A DNA stretch of 64,000 nt from Lysinibacillus xylanilyticus (GCF_001708185.1 NZ_MDDN01000002.1:124001-188000); one strand, 5' to 3'; shown: positions 48,667-58,013, numbered from the stretch's first letter. The notes: generated by a model from the letters alone, not told the origin. Made by a program: numbers and translations.

Positions 48667-48820
48667 AAAGAGGCTGGGACAGAACTCGATTATTTTGAAA
48701 AATAGCGAAAACAGATAATAACTTTTTCGCTTCAATGAGTAGAGTGTTCCTTCCTAAATCAAAAAAATGTTAGACCAATGCAATCGGTCTAACATTTTTT
48801 CTTTTTGTCCCAGCCTCTTT
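48667..48820. repeat. Nested inverted-repeat element of the GAGGCTGGGACA type
   Basis: Outer arms AAAGAGGCTGGGACA (48667-48681) and TGTCCCAGCCTCTTT (48806-48820) are perfect inverted repeats. A second hairpin, AAAAAATGTTAGACC/GGTCTAACATTTTTT (48762-48776 with 48786-48800), lies inside. The GAGGCTGGGACA motif recurs in many Firmicutes genomes. It can also terminate araC transcription. Confidence 0.75.
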
Positions 48821-48836
48821 GCTATACAAATATTAT

Positions 48837-49649
48837 TTAGCTGGTTTTCAGGCAGCTTTTTTGCCCAGTTAATTGATAAGGTGTCATGTTTCCGAAATTC
48901 CGAAACTCATGAATCAAATGGGCTTGGTCATAATAACCATTCTCATAAATAACATCATTTAACGTATAATGGGTTGTCCTTAGAAGCATATTTAGTGATG
49001 ATTGGAACCTTACTATTTGGCTAAATAATTTTGGGGAAATTCCAATATGGTCTTCAAATAGTTTTCTTAAATATCTAGTTGAATATCCTACTTCTTCTGC
49101 AAGTTGAGCTATGGTAATATTACCTCTTTTCTCGTATATATTATATAATGCTTGTTTTATTAGCTTTGATGATTTGTCAATTTCAAAAATTTGACTTCTC
49201 AATATTTCATTGAATATATTGACTCTCTCCGTAAAACTTTCGTCGGTTACTACCTTTTCTATGATATTCGTATTTACAGGAAACATTTCATTTAAGGAAA
49301 CTTCTTTATCTGTAAGGTCTTTTATACCGAATTTCTTAATATCTAGGCATGGTAGAAAACGAATCCCAAAGTATGTACTGTTTGGGAGAAGGTTAATCAC
49401 TCTACTTTTAGTAACGCTTCCACAAATATTACCGTAGTGCTGATCACAATTAATGAGAATATCGATACACCCATCTGGGATAACGGAAATTTGACTACTT
49501 TCCTCTCCCATTTTAAATTGGTAAAACAGAATAGATGGTTGTTTTGGTTTAATTCTTACTTTTTGTTCAGTATAGTAATCTGTCTGAAATTCAAAGTCAG
49601 GCTGAGACGGCAAGTAACTAATTATTTTGGAATTTAAAGAACTAATCAC
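48837..49649 (-). CDS. AraC-family transcriptional regulator
   Basis: A 270-residue regulator with an N-terminal ligand domain of the DUF6597 type (VIPDGCIDILINC) and a C-terminal AraC pair of helix-turn-helices (about 165-265; ITIAQLAEEVGYSTRYLRKLFEDHIG, then YYDQAHLIHEFRNFGNMTPYQ). It lies between the amine permease operon and the hydroxyphenylacetate run and could control either. It is not closely like HpaA. Confidence 0.8.
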   Translation of the reverse strand: MISSLNSKIISYLPSQPDFEFQTDYYTEQKVRIKPKQPSILFYQFKMGEESSQISVIPDGCIDILINCDQHYGNICGSVTKSRVINLLPNSTYFGIRFLPCLDIKKFGIKDLTDKEVSLNEMFPVNTNIIEKVVTDESFTERVNIFNEILRSQIFEIDKSSKLIKQALYNIYEKRGNITIAQLAEEVGYSTRYLRKLFEDHIGISPKLFSQIVRFQSSLNMLLRTTHYTLNDVIYENGYYDQAHLIHEFRNFGNMTPYQLTGQKSCLKTS

Positions 49650-49809
49650 TTTATACCCCCTTCACCACAAATTAGTAAACGCTTACAAATTAATGCTTAA
49701 TATTTGATTATTTCCTCGATTAATCAAATAACAGCTAAATCAACAGTTTACTACTTTTCTTACATTAAGGGTTGATCCTTATCTACTTCTACTCTCTGGC
49801 TCTCTGTTT

Positions 49810-49866
49810 ACAGATTTTCCGAACGAGGAAGCCCATTCTAGATGAAACCAAGTTCGGAAAATCTGT
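49810..49866 (-). terminator. Large hairpin at the end of the hydroxyphenylacetate run
   Basis: Perfect 15-bp arms ACAGATTTTCCGAAC/GTTCGGAAAATCTGT with a 27-base loop, just downstream of the last gene. It lacks a clear T run. Confidence 0.5.
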
Positions 49867-49887
49867 AATTTAAATTTCGCTACAATC

Positions 49888-51381
49888 CTAAAACGGATAA
49901 TCTAATTTACTCGTCTGTACAGATACCCATTTCACAACAGTAAACTCCTCTACAATCCACTCATATCCAAAACGCCCAATCCCACTTTGTTTCACTCCAC
50001 CAAATGGAACATTTCCTTCTAGCACTGCAGGCATATCATTTATATGTGTTGTACCAGATTCAATCTCAAGGGCTAATCTTTCCCCTCTTTCTAAGTCACT
50101 AGTAATAATGGAAGAGGATAATCCATATTCCGTGTCATTAGCAAAACGAATGGCCTCTTCATCACTTTCAGCCGGAATAATTTGTGCCACAGGACCGAAG
50201 ATTTCACAAGTAGCAAGACTTGAATCATTAGGTACATCAACAAATACAAACGGAGAAATAACATTCCCTGTACGGACACCTTCTACGGCAACTTTTAATC
50301 CACATTCCTTTGCTTTATTAACTAAGTCCATGATTTTATCAGCTTGTTTTTCACTTATAACAGGTCCAATAATTGTGTTAGGATCCTTAGGGTCTCCTAC
50401 TGTTAACCCCTTTACTTTTTCTACGTATTTAGTAACAAATTCATCATAAATATCTCTATTAACAATAATTCGGTTTGTAATCGCACAGATTTGGCCACTA
50501 TGCAAAAACTTCCCAAAGATAGCGGCTTTCACTGCTTGTTCAACGTCGGCATCTCTTAAAACTATTAAAGGATTATTGCCTCCAAGTTCCAATGCCATTT
50601 GTTTTAATGTTCCGCCTGTTACCTTATTAATATGTTTTCCTACAGCCGTTGATCCTGTAAAACTGATAAACGAAGAATTCGTATTTAACAGGAATTCATC
50701 TCCTGACTCTTGAAGGTCAGTTAAAATTGAATTAAACACTCCAGCAGGAAGTCCTGCTTCTTCGAAAGCCTTTGCAAAAACTTGTCCACCAACTATTCCA
50801 ACTTGGAGATCTGGCTTATGAACAACACTGTTCCCGAGAGCAATGGCAGGGAAAATTGTTCTTGTTGCCATGTTAAATGGAAAGTTAAAAGGTGTGATGG
50901 ACGTAATAACACCTAAAGGTAATCGATATACACGGCTAACCTTTCCTGGTGTTGTAGATGCATAATTTTTGGGTGTATATATTTCATCAACCATATTAAT
51001 AGCATCTTTTATGTCACTAACCCCAAAGCCAAACTCAATATGAGCTTTAAGTAGTGTTCCACCTGTTTCACGTGTAATTAATTCCAAAATATGCTCTTTA
51101 TTTTTCTCTAAGTAATCTAATGCTTTCGTTAAAACCTCTTTTCTTTGTTCTGGGGTAGATTTAGCCCATTCCTTTTGTGCTACTTTAGCTTTGTGATAAG
51201 CATCTTTTATTTGCTCTACATTCGCTAACTCTACAGTTGTAATTGTTGACTGATCATATGGATCTTTTATTGCATAAGTTCTTTTACTACTCCCCTCTAC
51301 CCATTGACCTCCAATATAACTTTTATTTATTTTACTTGCCCATTCAATGCAGTTCACATCTAAAGCCAGATTCTTTGTCAT
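49888..51381 (-). CDS. Aldehyde dehydrogenase, aromatic-aldehyde (YfmT-like) type
   Basis: A 497-residue NAD(P)-dependent aldehyde dehydrogenase: FTGSTAVGKHI (cofactor loop), LELGGNNPLIVL (general-base Glu) and SGQICAITNR (nucleophile Cys). The overall sequence resembles benzaldehyde/vanillin dehydrogenase YfmT. It is last in the hydroxyphenylacetate run, but 246 bases separate it from hpaF, so it may have its own promoter. A plausible substrate is 4-hydroxyphenylacetaldehyde, feeding the pathway (inference). Confidence 0.8.
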   Translation of the reverse strand: MTKNLALDVNCIEWASKINKSYIGGQWVEGSSKRTYAIKDPYDQSTITTVELANVEQIKDAYHKAKVAQKEWAKSTPEQRKEVLTKALDYLEKNKEHILELITRETGGTLLKAHIEFGFGVSDIKDAINMVDEIYTPKNYASTTPGKVSRVYRLPLGVITSITPFNFPFNMATRTIFPAIALGNSVVHKPDLQVGIVGGQVFAKAFEEAGLPAGVFNSILTDLQESGDEFLLNTNSSFISFTGSTAVGKHINKVTGGTLKQMALELGGNNPLIVLRDADVEQAVKAAIFGKFLHSGQICAITNRIIVNRDIYDEFVTKYVEKVKGLTVGDPKDPNTIIGPVISEKQADKIMDLVNKAKECGLKVAVEGVRTGNVISPFVFVDVPNDSSLATCEIFGPVAQIIPAESDEEAIRFANDTEYGLSSSIITSDLERGERLALEIESGTTHINDMPAVLEGNVPFGGVKQSGIGRFGYEWIVEEFTVVKWVSVQTSKLDYPF

Positions 51382-51627
51382 TTAAAGTCCCCTTCCTGAA
51401 ATGAACATCTATACTTAACGCGTTGTAAGCTAAATTGTAAGCGGTATGAATTATTTTTTATTGTAAAAAGCGGACCTACCCTTATAAAACAGATTCAATC
51501 ATTGTTTCTTATTTATCCTATGCAAATGCAAAAGTTCTGATCAATAACATAGATGGCGCTTCTATAACTTCTGTTATTTTTTCACAATCAATCTATTACC
51601 TTAAACGCAGATTGACTTTCAGCCCTC

Positions 51628-52014
51628 TTACTTTTTAAAACGCTTATGAATATTGTTATACTTGTAAGTACCTTCCTCACTGAATTCAATCAATTCCATA
51701 GATAATGCCAAATATCGCCTAGTAAATAGATCAGTAAAATGATCCTTGATTACTTCGAATAGTTCGTCACAAGTTTCTTTCTTATTTTTAGGCGATCTTC
51801 CCGCCCCAATTTTTAATATAGCATGAACAAACGCATCATCTTCTGCTCCATCTGCTACTCGGTAATCTTGAAGTTCAATGGCTCTTGATCGAATTCCTCC
51901 AATCGGAAAAAGATGACTACGGCTAATCAAAACATCATTCACTTTTTTAAGTAAATTCGGAATGTCTGCTTCTTTCTTTATGTTATCGGTATACTCAACA
52001 ATAAAATGCGGCAT
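51628..52014 (-). CDS. hpaF: 5-carboxymethyl-2-hydroxymuconate delta-isomerase HpaF
   Basis: A 128-residue member of the tautomerase superfamily. Translation from ATG 52012-52014 exposes the N-terminal proline (MPHFIVEYTDN), the catalytic base. AAAGGG precedes it. It converts 5-carboxymethyl-2-hydroxymuconate into its oxo isomer before decarboxylation. It lies 13 bases after the second hpaG gene. Confidence 0.88.
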   Translation of the reverse strand: MPHFIVEYTDNIKKEADIPNLLKKVNDVLISRSHLFPIGGIRSRAIELQDYRVADGAEDDAFVHAILKIGAGRSPKNKKETCDELFEVIKDHFTDLFTRRYLALSMELIEFSEEGTYKYNNIHKRFKK

Positions 52015-52027
52015 GTTTTCATCCCTT

Positions 52028-52816
52028 TCATTGACTAAAAATAGCGTTATCACTTTCAATTCTTAAGAAATGTTTTTCACTAATAACGGTATTTACTAGT
52101 CGTCCCACTCCTTCAATTTCAGTAATAACTTCATCTCCTTCCTTTGTATCAACTAGGCCCTCAGGCGTACCAGTAAGGATAATGTCGTTTTTATTTAATG
52201 TCATAAAACTACTTAAATATTCAATTAAATGTGGAATACTAAAAATCATATCTTTCGTTGTGCCTTCCTGAGTAACTTTTCCATTTACATAAGTACGCAA
52301 TGTAAGATTCATAGGATCTTCAATATCTTTTGCATCGACCAGCCATGGACCGATTGGTGTACAAGTATCTCTATTCTTTACTTTTAAGTTCGGACGATAA
52401 TAGTTTTCTAAATAATCACGGATGGCATAATCATTTGCAACGGTATATCCTGCTACATAATCATAAGCATCTTCACGTTTAATGTTAGTCCCGGAACGCC
52501 CAATGACAACTGCAAGTTCACATTCATAATGCATATTGGTAGCCTCAGCCGGTCGGTAAGTCAGACCTCGATGACCAATAAAAGTATTCGGACCTTTTAG
52601 AAAAACTAAAGGTTCTGTTGGTGCTTCAAAAGCAAGTTCCTTTGCATGATTTGCATAATTTAATCCTAAAGCAAAAACGGTTCTAGGTTGGACAGGTGGT
52701 AGCCAGACCACTTCCTCCTCAGAAACAATTTGTCCATTATCTAGTTTCAGGTGACCATCATTTGTTTCAATTGCATGATGAATGACGTCCTGAAATACTA
52801 CACGTGCATGTTTCAT
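52028..52816 (-). CDS. hpaG2: HpaG C-terminal-type subunit, 2-hydroxyhepta-2,4-diene-1,7-dioate isomerase (FAH fold)
   Basis: A 262-residue fumarylacetoacetate-hydrolase-fold protein with a complete metal site: HYECELAVVIG (two Glu ligands), VANDYAIRD (Asp) and TGTPEGL. In E. coli HpaG both halves are one polypeptide; here they are separate genes 34 bases apart. It catalyses the isomerase/decarboxylase steps after HpaF together with its partner. Confidence 0.85.
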   Translation of the reverse strand: MKHARVVFQDVIHHAIETNDGHLKLDNGQIVSEEEVVWLPPVQPRTVFALGLNYANHAKELAFEAPTEPLVFLKGPNTFIGHRGLTYRPAEATNMHYECELAVVIGRSGTNIKREDAYDYVAGYTVANDYAIRDYLENYYRPNLKVKNRDTCTPIGPWLVDAKDIEDPMNLTLRTYVNGKVTQEGTTKDMIFSIPHLIEYLSSFMTLNKNDIILTGTPEGLVDTKEGDEVITEIEGVGRLVNTVISEKHFLRIESDNAIFSQ

Positions 52817-52850
52817 AATAATTGCGCTCCTTTACAAAACAATAAGATTC

Positions 52851-53609
52851 TCATTTAACTGTATTTTCTAAATAACCGATTCCATCAATTTCAATTCGTA
52901 CCCGATCTCCCTCTTTAACAAGCGGGGGATTTTCAGGTACTCCAACGAGTAAAACATCTCCCTCATACAGCGTCATAAATCCAGAAATTTCAGAAATCAA
53001 TTTTGATACAGGACGAATTAAATTGGTCGTTGTATTCTTTTGTTTTAATTCGTCGTTAACGAATACAGTAATCGCCAACTTATTAGGGTCAGAGATTGCA
53101 TCACGTTCAATAATCCATGGACCTACAGGGCAAAAGTTATCTCTCGCTTTTTGTTTAATAGCTGGACGATAAAAATTCTCATGTGGAATACTCACATCAT
53201 TTACAATGGTGTATCCTAATACATGATCTAAAGCTTTTTCTTCTGTTATACGCGTAGCATTTTTCCCAATGACAATGCCTAATGAGGCACCTATTTGCAG
53301 ATGAGATGTATCCTCGGGTAATGGAATTGAAGAGTTAAATCCAGTAATGGTGTTCACCGGTTTTATATATAAGACAGGCGCTTTGGGAGGCTGTTTATAA
53401 GGTTCTTTCGTTAAAGAGGAACCTAATGCCTTAAGCTCGCCACTATAATTTAATAAAGTTCCATATACTGTTCCCGAAATTGGCGCCTCCAAAGAGGACT
53501 GCTCTACTGTTAAATTTCTATCATCAAGAATGATTGTATTGCTTTGAGGATCTACCTCCACTTCTTCTGTGTGAAGGGTTTCACTATATTTAATGATTGC
53601 CTTACTCAT
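52851..53609 (-). CDS. hpaG1: HpaG N-terminal-type subunit (FAH fold), decarboxylase half
   Basis: A 252-residue FAH-fold protein with the order and length of the HpaG N-terminal half. At the position of the metal-binding ExE motif it reads LQIGASLGIVIG, so both acidic ligands appear missing. It probably pairs with the following subunit, which keeps them. GAGGAGTG precedes the ATG. Confidence 0.82.
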   Translation of the reverse strand: MSKAIIKYSETLHTEEVEVDPQSNTIILDDRNLTVEQSSLEAPISGTVYGTLLNYSGELKALGSSLTKEPYKQPPKAPVLYIKPVNTITGFNSSIPLPEDTSHLQIGASLGIVIGKNATRITEEKALDHVLGYTIVNDVSIPHENFYRPAIKQKARDNFCPVGPWIIERDAISDPNKLAITVFVNDELKQKNTTTNLIRPVSKLISEISGFMTLYEGDVLLVGVPENPPLVKEGDRVRIEIDGIGYLENTVK

Positions 53610-53662
53610 AACTATTCACTCCTCTTATAAACTCGTAAATTCAACTGATGATTACTTAAACA

Positions 53663-55219
53663 CTAATGATTAACTACACCTTTAACATCATTACCTATAG
53701 TCGACTTAACGATGATTTCTGGAAAATTATCCTCTACATTTTTTGTCTTACGGGCCCCTATAAATGTACCAATATAGCAGCCTAAGAAACCTAACGGTAT
53801 AGAAACAATTCCTGGTGATGCAAGAGGGAAAATAGGATTACCAGTAAATAAGGCTACACCTGGTTCCAGATTCCAAACATTTGGACTTAACATAACCAGA
53901 CCAATTGTGCTAATTAATCCTATAAGCATCCCAAAGATTGCTCCAGTTTTGTTGAATTTTCTCCAAAAAATAGTTAATAAAATAACCGGTAAATTCGAAC
54001 TCGCTGCTAATGTTAGAGCGATGGATGATAGAAAGGCAACATTAAAATTTTGAAGAAATAGTGATAAGGCAATGGCGATAACAGTGATGAAAATCGATGC
54101 AAGACGTACCATAAACATTTGCTGTTTTTCGGTTGCTTTCCCGTCTTTTAAAATTTCGTTATAAATGTCATGGGAAAATGCTGTTGCTCCCGTAACCACA
54201 ATTCCAGCAACTACTGCGAGAATAGTAGCAAAAGAAACCGCAGAAATGAAAGCAAACATAAAATCTCCGCCAATAAACTTTGCTAATAATGGCGCTGCCA
54301 TATTGCCTGCTGGGTTAGCCTCTATAATATTCGAAGTTCCAACTAGTTTTGCTGCTCCAAACCCAAGGAAGATGACCATAATGTGGAAGAGTCCCATGAT
54401 CCACATAAGCCAAACAACTGACTTTCTGGCAACCTGAGCATTAGGTACAGTTAAAAAGCGAACTAATACATGGGGTAGACCCGCTGTTCCAAGAATGAGC
54501 CCAAGTGTTACAGAAGCTGCATCCCAGCCGTTTTTATATTTTAAACCTGGGTTTAAGAAATCGATTCCAAAAGGAGTGGCTGTTTTCATATCAGTAAAAA
54601 TGCCAATAAAATTAAAATTAAATTTCCACATAACCATTACAAACATAATAAAGGTTCCACCTACTAAAAGAATGGCTTTAATAATTTGAACCCAGCTTGT
54701 TGCGGTCATTCCTCCAAACAAAACAAAAGCTAACATAGCAATACCAACAATAAGGACTGAAGTATTATACGGAATACCTAATAATAATTTGAATAACGCT
54801 CCTGCAGCAACAAGCTGTCCAAGCATATAAAAAACGGAGATGATTATTGTATTGAAGGCAGTTACACCTCGTACTTGTTTAAACCTAAATCGAGCAGTAA
54901 TCATATCACCTAACGTATATTTCCCAAGATTCCTTAATGGTTCTGCTACTAAAAATAAAATGACAAGAAAAGAAACAAGAGCACCGTACATGAGGAAAAA
55001 TCCGTCATACCCCGTTAAAGAAAAGGCTCCAATTAATCCCAAAAAGGTAGATGCAGACATAAAGTCTCCAGCTAAAGCAAGACCATTTTGCCTAGCAGTC
55101 AGACCACCTCCAGCTGTGTAAAAAGAACCTGCCGTTTTTGTTTTTTTGGAGGCATAGTACGTAATGAAAAGTACCCCTATTGACATGAGTACAAAAAGAA
55201 GAATAATATCCCACCCCAT
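53663..55219 (-). CDS. Sodium:solute symporter, ActP/YwcA type
   Basis: A 518-residue SSS-family carrier with about 13 hydrophobic segments, GDFMSASTFLGLIG in helix 1-2 and GGMTATSWVQIIKA. ActP relatives carry acetate and other short monocarboxylates. It directly follows a DUF485 gene, the standard partner. Because it lies inside the hydroxyphenylacetate operon, the likely cargo is 4-hydroxyphenylacetate or a related aromatic acid. Confidence 0.82.
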   Translation of the reverse strand: MGWDIILLFVLMSIGVLFITYYASKKTKTAGSFYTAGGGLTARQNGLALAGDFMSASTFLGLIGAFSLTGYDGFFLMYGALVSFLVILFLVAEPLRNLGKYTLGDMITARFRFKQVRGVTAFNTIIISVFYMLGQLVAAGALFKLLLGIPYNTSVLIVGIAMLAFVLFGGMTATSWVQIIKAILLVGGTFIMFVMVMWKFNFNFIGIFTDMKTATPFGIDFLNPGLKYKNGWDAASVTLGLILGTAGLPHVLVRFLTVPNAQVARKSVVWLMWIMGLFHIMVIFLGFGAAKLVGTSNIIEANPAGNMAAPLLAKFIGGDFMFAFISAVSFATILAVVAGIVVTGATAFSHDIYNEILKDGKATEKQQMFMVRLASIFITVIAIALSLFLQNFNVAFLSSIALTLAASSNLPVILLTIFWRKFNKTGAIFGMLIGLISTIGLVMLSPNVWNLEPGVALFTGNPIFPLASPGIVSIPLGFLGCYIGTFIGARKTKNVEDNFPEIIVKSTIGNDVKGVVNH

Positions 55220-55223
55220 ATTT

Positions 55224-55577
55224 CTACAGCCCCTCTTTTACTAAGATTTGCTTTACCTTTTCGTCAAGTTCAGCAGACTTCTTTACATAAACACTACATA
55301 CCGCAAATGACATAAAGATAATTGAAATACCGTAAACCCACGCCAACGTAATGTCTCCTATTACTTGGACATTTAGTATATTTGTAAACAAGGCTAGGAA
55401 TGGTAAAGCTAGTGAATAAACCAAATAAAAAATTGTATATGGAATAATAAACTTTTTCTTATATAAAAGTAGTTGTTTAAAATCCTCCGAAGCGAAAATT
55501 TTGTCATAATCTATTTGTTTGTTGTCTTGTTGTTCGATGTCTTTTTTTACACTACTCTGTTCTTTTACTAGCTCCAA
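55224..55577 (-). CDS. DUF485 membrane protein, symporter partner
   Basis: A 117-residue protein with two hydrophobic helices (about 41-65 and 76-98) and a DUF485 pattern (DFKQLLLYKKKFIIPYTIFY). The TTG start has AAAGAGGTG upstream. Genes of this family precede ActP-type symporters (yjcH-actP in E. coli). The 4-base gap to the symporter gene means coupled translation. Confidence 0.82.
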   Translation of the reverse strand: MELVKEQSSVKKDIEQQDNKQIDYDKIFASEDFKQLLLYKKKFIIPYTIFYLVYSLALPFLALFTNILNVQVIGDITLAWVYGISIIFMSFAVCSVYVKKSAELDEKVKQILVKEGL

Positions 55578-55640
55578 ATTGATAGCACCTCTTTCCTAAT
55601 AATTTAATAGGGTTCTTAAATGCTTCTAATTCTTCGATTT

Positions 55641-57083
55641 TTAATTTCTATTAAAAACCACTAGTTTTAGCTCTGTCATTTCCTCTACAGCATATTTTAT
55701 TCCTTCTCTTCCAACTCCACTTTCCTTCACACCTCCATAAGGCATGTTGTCTACACGAAACGTTGGAATGTCATTAATCATTACGCCTCCAACCTGAAGG
55801 TTTTCAGCTGCAGTTAACGCTGTATGAACATTATCCGTGTAGATTCCCGCTTGGAGACCATATCGTGAATCATTTACTTGCTCAATTGCTTCCTCTACAG
55901 CTTGAACTTTATTGATGATAACAATTGGAGCAAACACTTCTTGACACGAAACTTTTAAAGAAGACTCTGCATTTAATAATACCGTTGGCAGTAGAATATT
56001 CCCTTTTGCGATCCCCCCAGTTGCTACTTCTGCTCCATGTTGTTTCGCCTCATGAATCCAATCTAAAGTACGTTCCACATCTTCTTTTGAAATAAGCGCT
56101 GAAACATCCGTACGTGGATCTAACGGGTCACCAATTTTGAGTTGTTCAGTTGCTTCAACGAATTTTTGCACAAATGTTTCGTACAAACTCTCATGAATAT
56201 AAATTCGTTGTACTGATATACATACTTGACCTTGGAAAGAAAAGGCTCCCTTCACACAACGATTAATAATTGAATCAATATCGATTCCTTTATCAATAAT
56301 AACGGCAGCATTTGAACCCAGTTCTAATGTCACACGCTTCAGCCCTGCTTTGTTTCGAATACCAATTCCAACAGCTGGGCTCCCCGTAAATGTAATAGCT
56401 GCAATTCTATCATCGGTCACGATTTTATCCCCTACGACTCTTCCGCTTCCAGTAATAACATTAAGTGCTCCATTAGGTATACCAGCCTCCTGTAACAACT
56501 CTGCTAAAAAGAAAGAAGATAGTGGAGTTTGACTTGCTGGTTTTAATACAATTGTATTTCCTGCGGCAATGGCAGGCCCTACTTTATGGGCTACTAAATT
56601 CATCGGGAAATTAAATGGAGTAATCGCTCCAATAACCCCAATAGGTTCACATACCGTATATGCTACTCGTTTTTCTCCACCTGGTGCAGCATCCAATGGA
56701 AGTGTTTCTCCGTGAATTCGCTTTGCTTCTTCAGCTGCAAACTTATACGTTTGTATTGTCCGTTTCACTTCATCGATTGCAGTGGCAATTGGTTTAGCTG
56801 CTTCTAAAGCGATAATTTCTGCAGCTTCATTTAAACGCTTCTCAAACAAAGCTACCAAACGTTCCAAAATCGCTGCACGTTCGTGAGCTGGCATTTTAGC
56901 CATTACAGTTTTTGCACGAAATGCAGCTTCAATTGCCTCATTCACTTCTTTTTCATTAGCCTTAGGAATATATGCAATAACATCTCCAGAGTATGGAGAT
57001 GTTAGAGATGCATGTTCAGTGGCTTCTTTCCATTTACCATCAATGAATAAGTTTTTCTTTCTTGCTTGCACTTTTAAATTCAT
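55641..57083 (-). CDS. Aldehyde dehydrogenase, candidate succinate-semialdehyde dehydrogenase
   Basis: A 480-residue aldehyde dehydrogenase: FTGSPAVGIGI, LELGSNAAVII (Glu base) and FSFQGQVCISVQR (nucleophile Cys at about 289). It resembles the glycolaldehyde/lactaldehyde and succinate-semialdehyde group. The pathway ends in succinate semialdehyde, so oxidation to succinate is the likely job (inference). AAAGGAG precedes the ATG. Confidence 0.78.
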   Translation of the reverse strand: MNLKVQARKKNLFIDGKWKEATEHASLTSPYSGDVIAYIPKANEKEVNEAIEAAFRAKTVMAKMPAHERAAILERLVALFEKRLNEAAEIIALEAAKPIATAIDEVKRTIQTYKFAAEEAKRIHGETLPLDAAPGGEKRVAYTVCEPIGVIGAITPFNFPMNLVAHKVGPAIAAGNTIVLKPASQTPLSSFFLAELLQEAGIPNGALNVITGSGRVVGDKIVTDDRIAAITFTGSPAVGIGIRNKAGLKRVTLELGSNAAVIIDKGIDIDSIINRCVKGAFSFQGQVCISVQRIYIHESLYETFVQKFVEATEQLKIGDPLDPRTDVSALISKEDVERTLDWIHEAKQHGAEVATGGIAKGNILLPTVLLNAESSLKVSCQEVFAPIVIINKVQAVEEAIEQVNDSRYGLQAGIYTDNVHTALTAAENLQVGGVMINDIPTFRVDNMPYGGVKESGVGREGIKYAVEEMTELKLVVFNRN

Positions 57084-57116
57084 ATTCTACTCCTTTCTGT
57101 TATAGCCCACTATTAT

Positions 57117-58013
57117 TTAGATTACTAGCTCATCATTTTTCATGTATTCATTCATTCCGTATGACTCATTCTGCTTGCCATATTTATAATCTAGCCACTT
57201 TACCTTAATGCGCTTCTTGTATGGGTCTACAGAACAATCTTTTAGTTGTATTAATAATGAAGTGTGTTGCTCATTTATAGATATTTGGTGGCAGGTTCCA
57301 TCATAATTATGACCGTCTATTTCAACTTGAATATGGTAAATACCAAGTTTAGGCATTCGGTAGCTGTTTTTTACTATTAATTTAAGAAATTGATGATTTT
57401 TATAAAAAAGGGAACTTTGATTCACTTCTCCACTAACTTCATAAAAATCACCAAGGTACATAGGAATCTTTTGCATATGACCTTCATCAAGCAATTTTCG
57501 GATTGCTGTTGAGCTAATTTTTTCATCATCATGTTGGATCTTTGGAACAGTCGTTACTTCCAAATTTCCGGGGATATACTCCGATAACGTTTTCATATTA
57601 CCGAGTCCTTTATAGCCATATTGATAATCAAAGCCCGCTACAACATGTATACATCCAAGTCCTAAAATGTATTGTTCAACAAAATCATTAGGAGAAAGAC
57701 GGGCAAACTCAGGGCTAAACTCAACAACAAATAACTTCTCAACACCCAACTTTTCAAATCGATCTTCTTTCAAAGGAAGCGGAGTTAAATAAGTCATTGG
57801 CTCCATATGAGGAAAGAGTATATCTTTTGGGTGCGGATAAAAGGTCATAACACCAAAGGCGCATTGTTTTTGCATAGCAATTCGTTTTGCTGTTTCAAGA
57901 ATTCTTTGATGACCGATGTGAACGCCATCAAAAAAACCAAGAGCCAAAACACAAGCTTCCATTTCAGTGAACGTTGATTTATCAATTGAACTTTTGATAG
58001 TAATTGTCTCCAT
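57117..58013 (-). CDS. RibF-like FAD synthetase family protein without an intact riboflavin kinase domain
   Basis: A 298-residue protein. The N-terminal nucleotidyltransferase domain is well kept: GFFDGVHIGHQ (27-37), FGVMTFYPHP, VAGFDYQYGYKG and ISSTAIRKLL. These are the FMN adenylyltransferase motifs of RibF. The C-terminal third, where riboflavin kinase has its GFPTAN signature, shows none. It lies between hpaC and an aldehyde dehydrogenase gene, so it probably makes FAD from FMN for the HpaB/HpaC monooxygenase (inference). Confidence 0.75.
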   Translation of the reverse strand: METITIKSSIDKSTFTEMEACVLALGFFDGVHIGHQRILETAKRIAMQKQCAFGVMTFYPHPKDILFPHMEPMTYLTPLPLKEDRFEKLGVEKLFVVEFSPEFARLSPNDFVEQYILGLGCIHVVAGFDYQYGYKGLGNMKTLSEYIPGNLEVTTVPKIQHDDEKISSTAIRKLLDEGHMQKIPMYLGDFYEVSGEVNQSSLFYKNHQFLKLIVKNSYRMPKLGIYHIQVEIDGHNYDGTCHQISINEQHTSLLIQLKDCSVDPYKKRIKVKWLDYKYGKQNESYGMNEYMKNDELVI

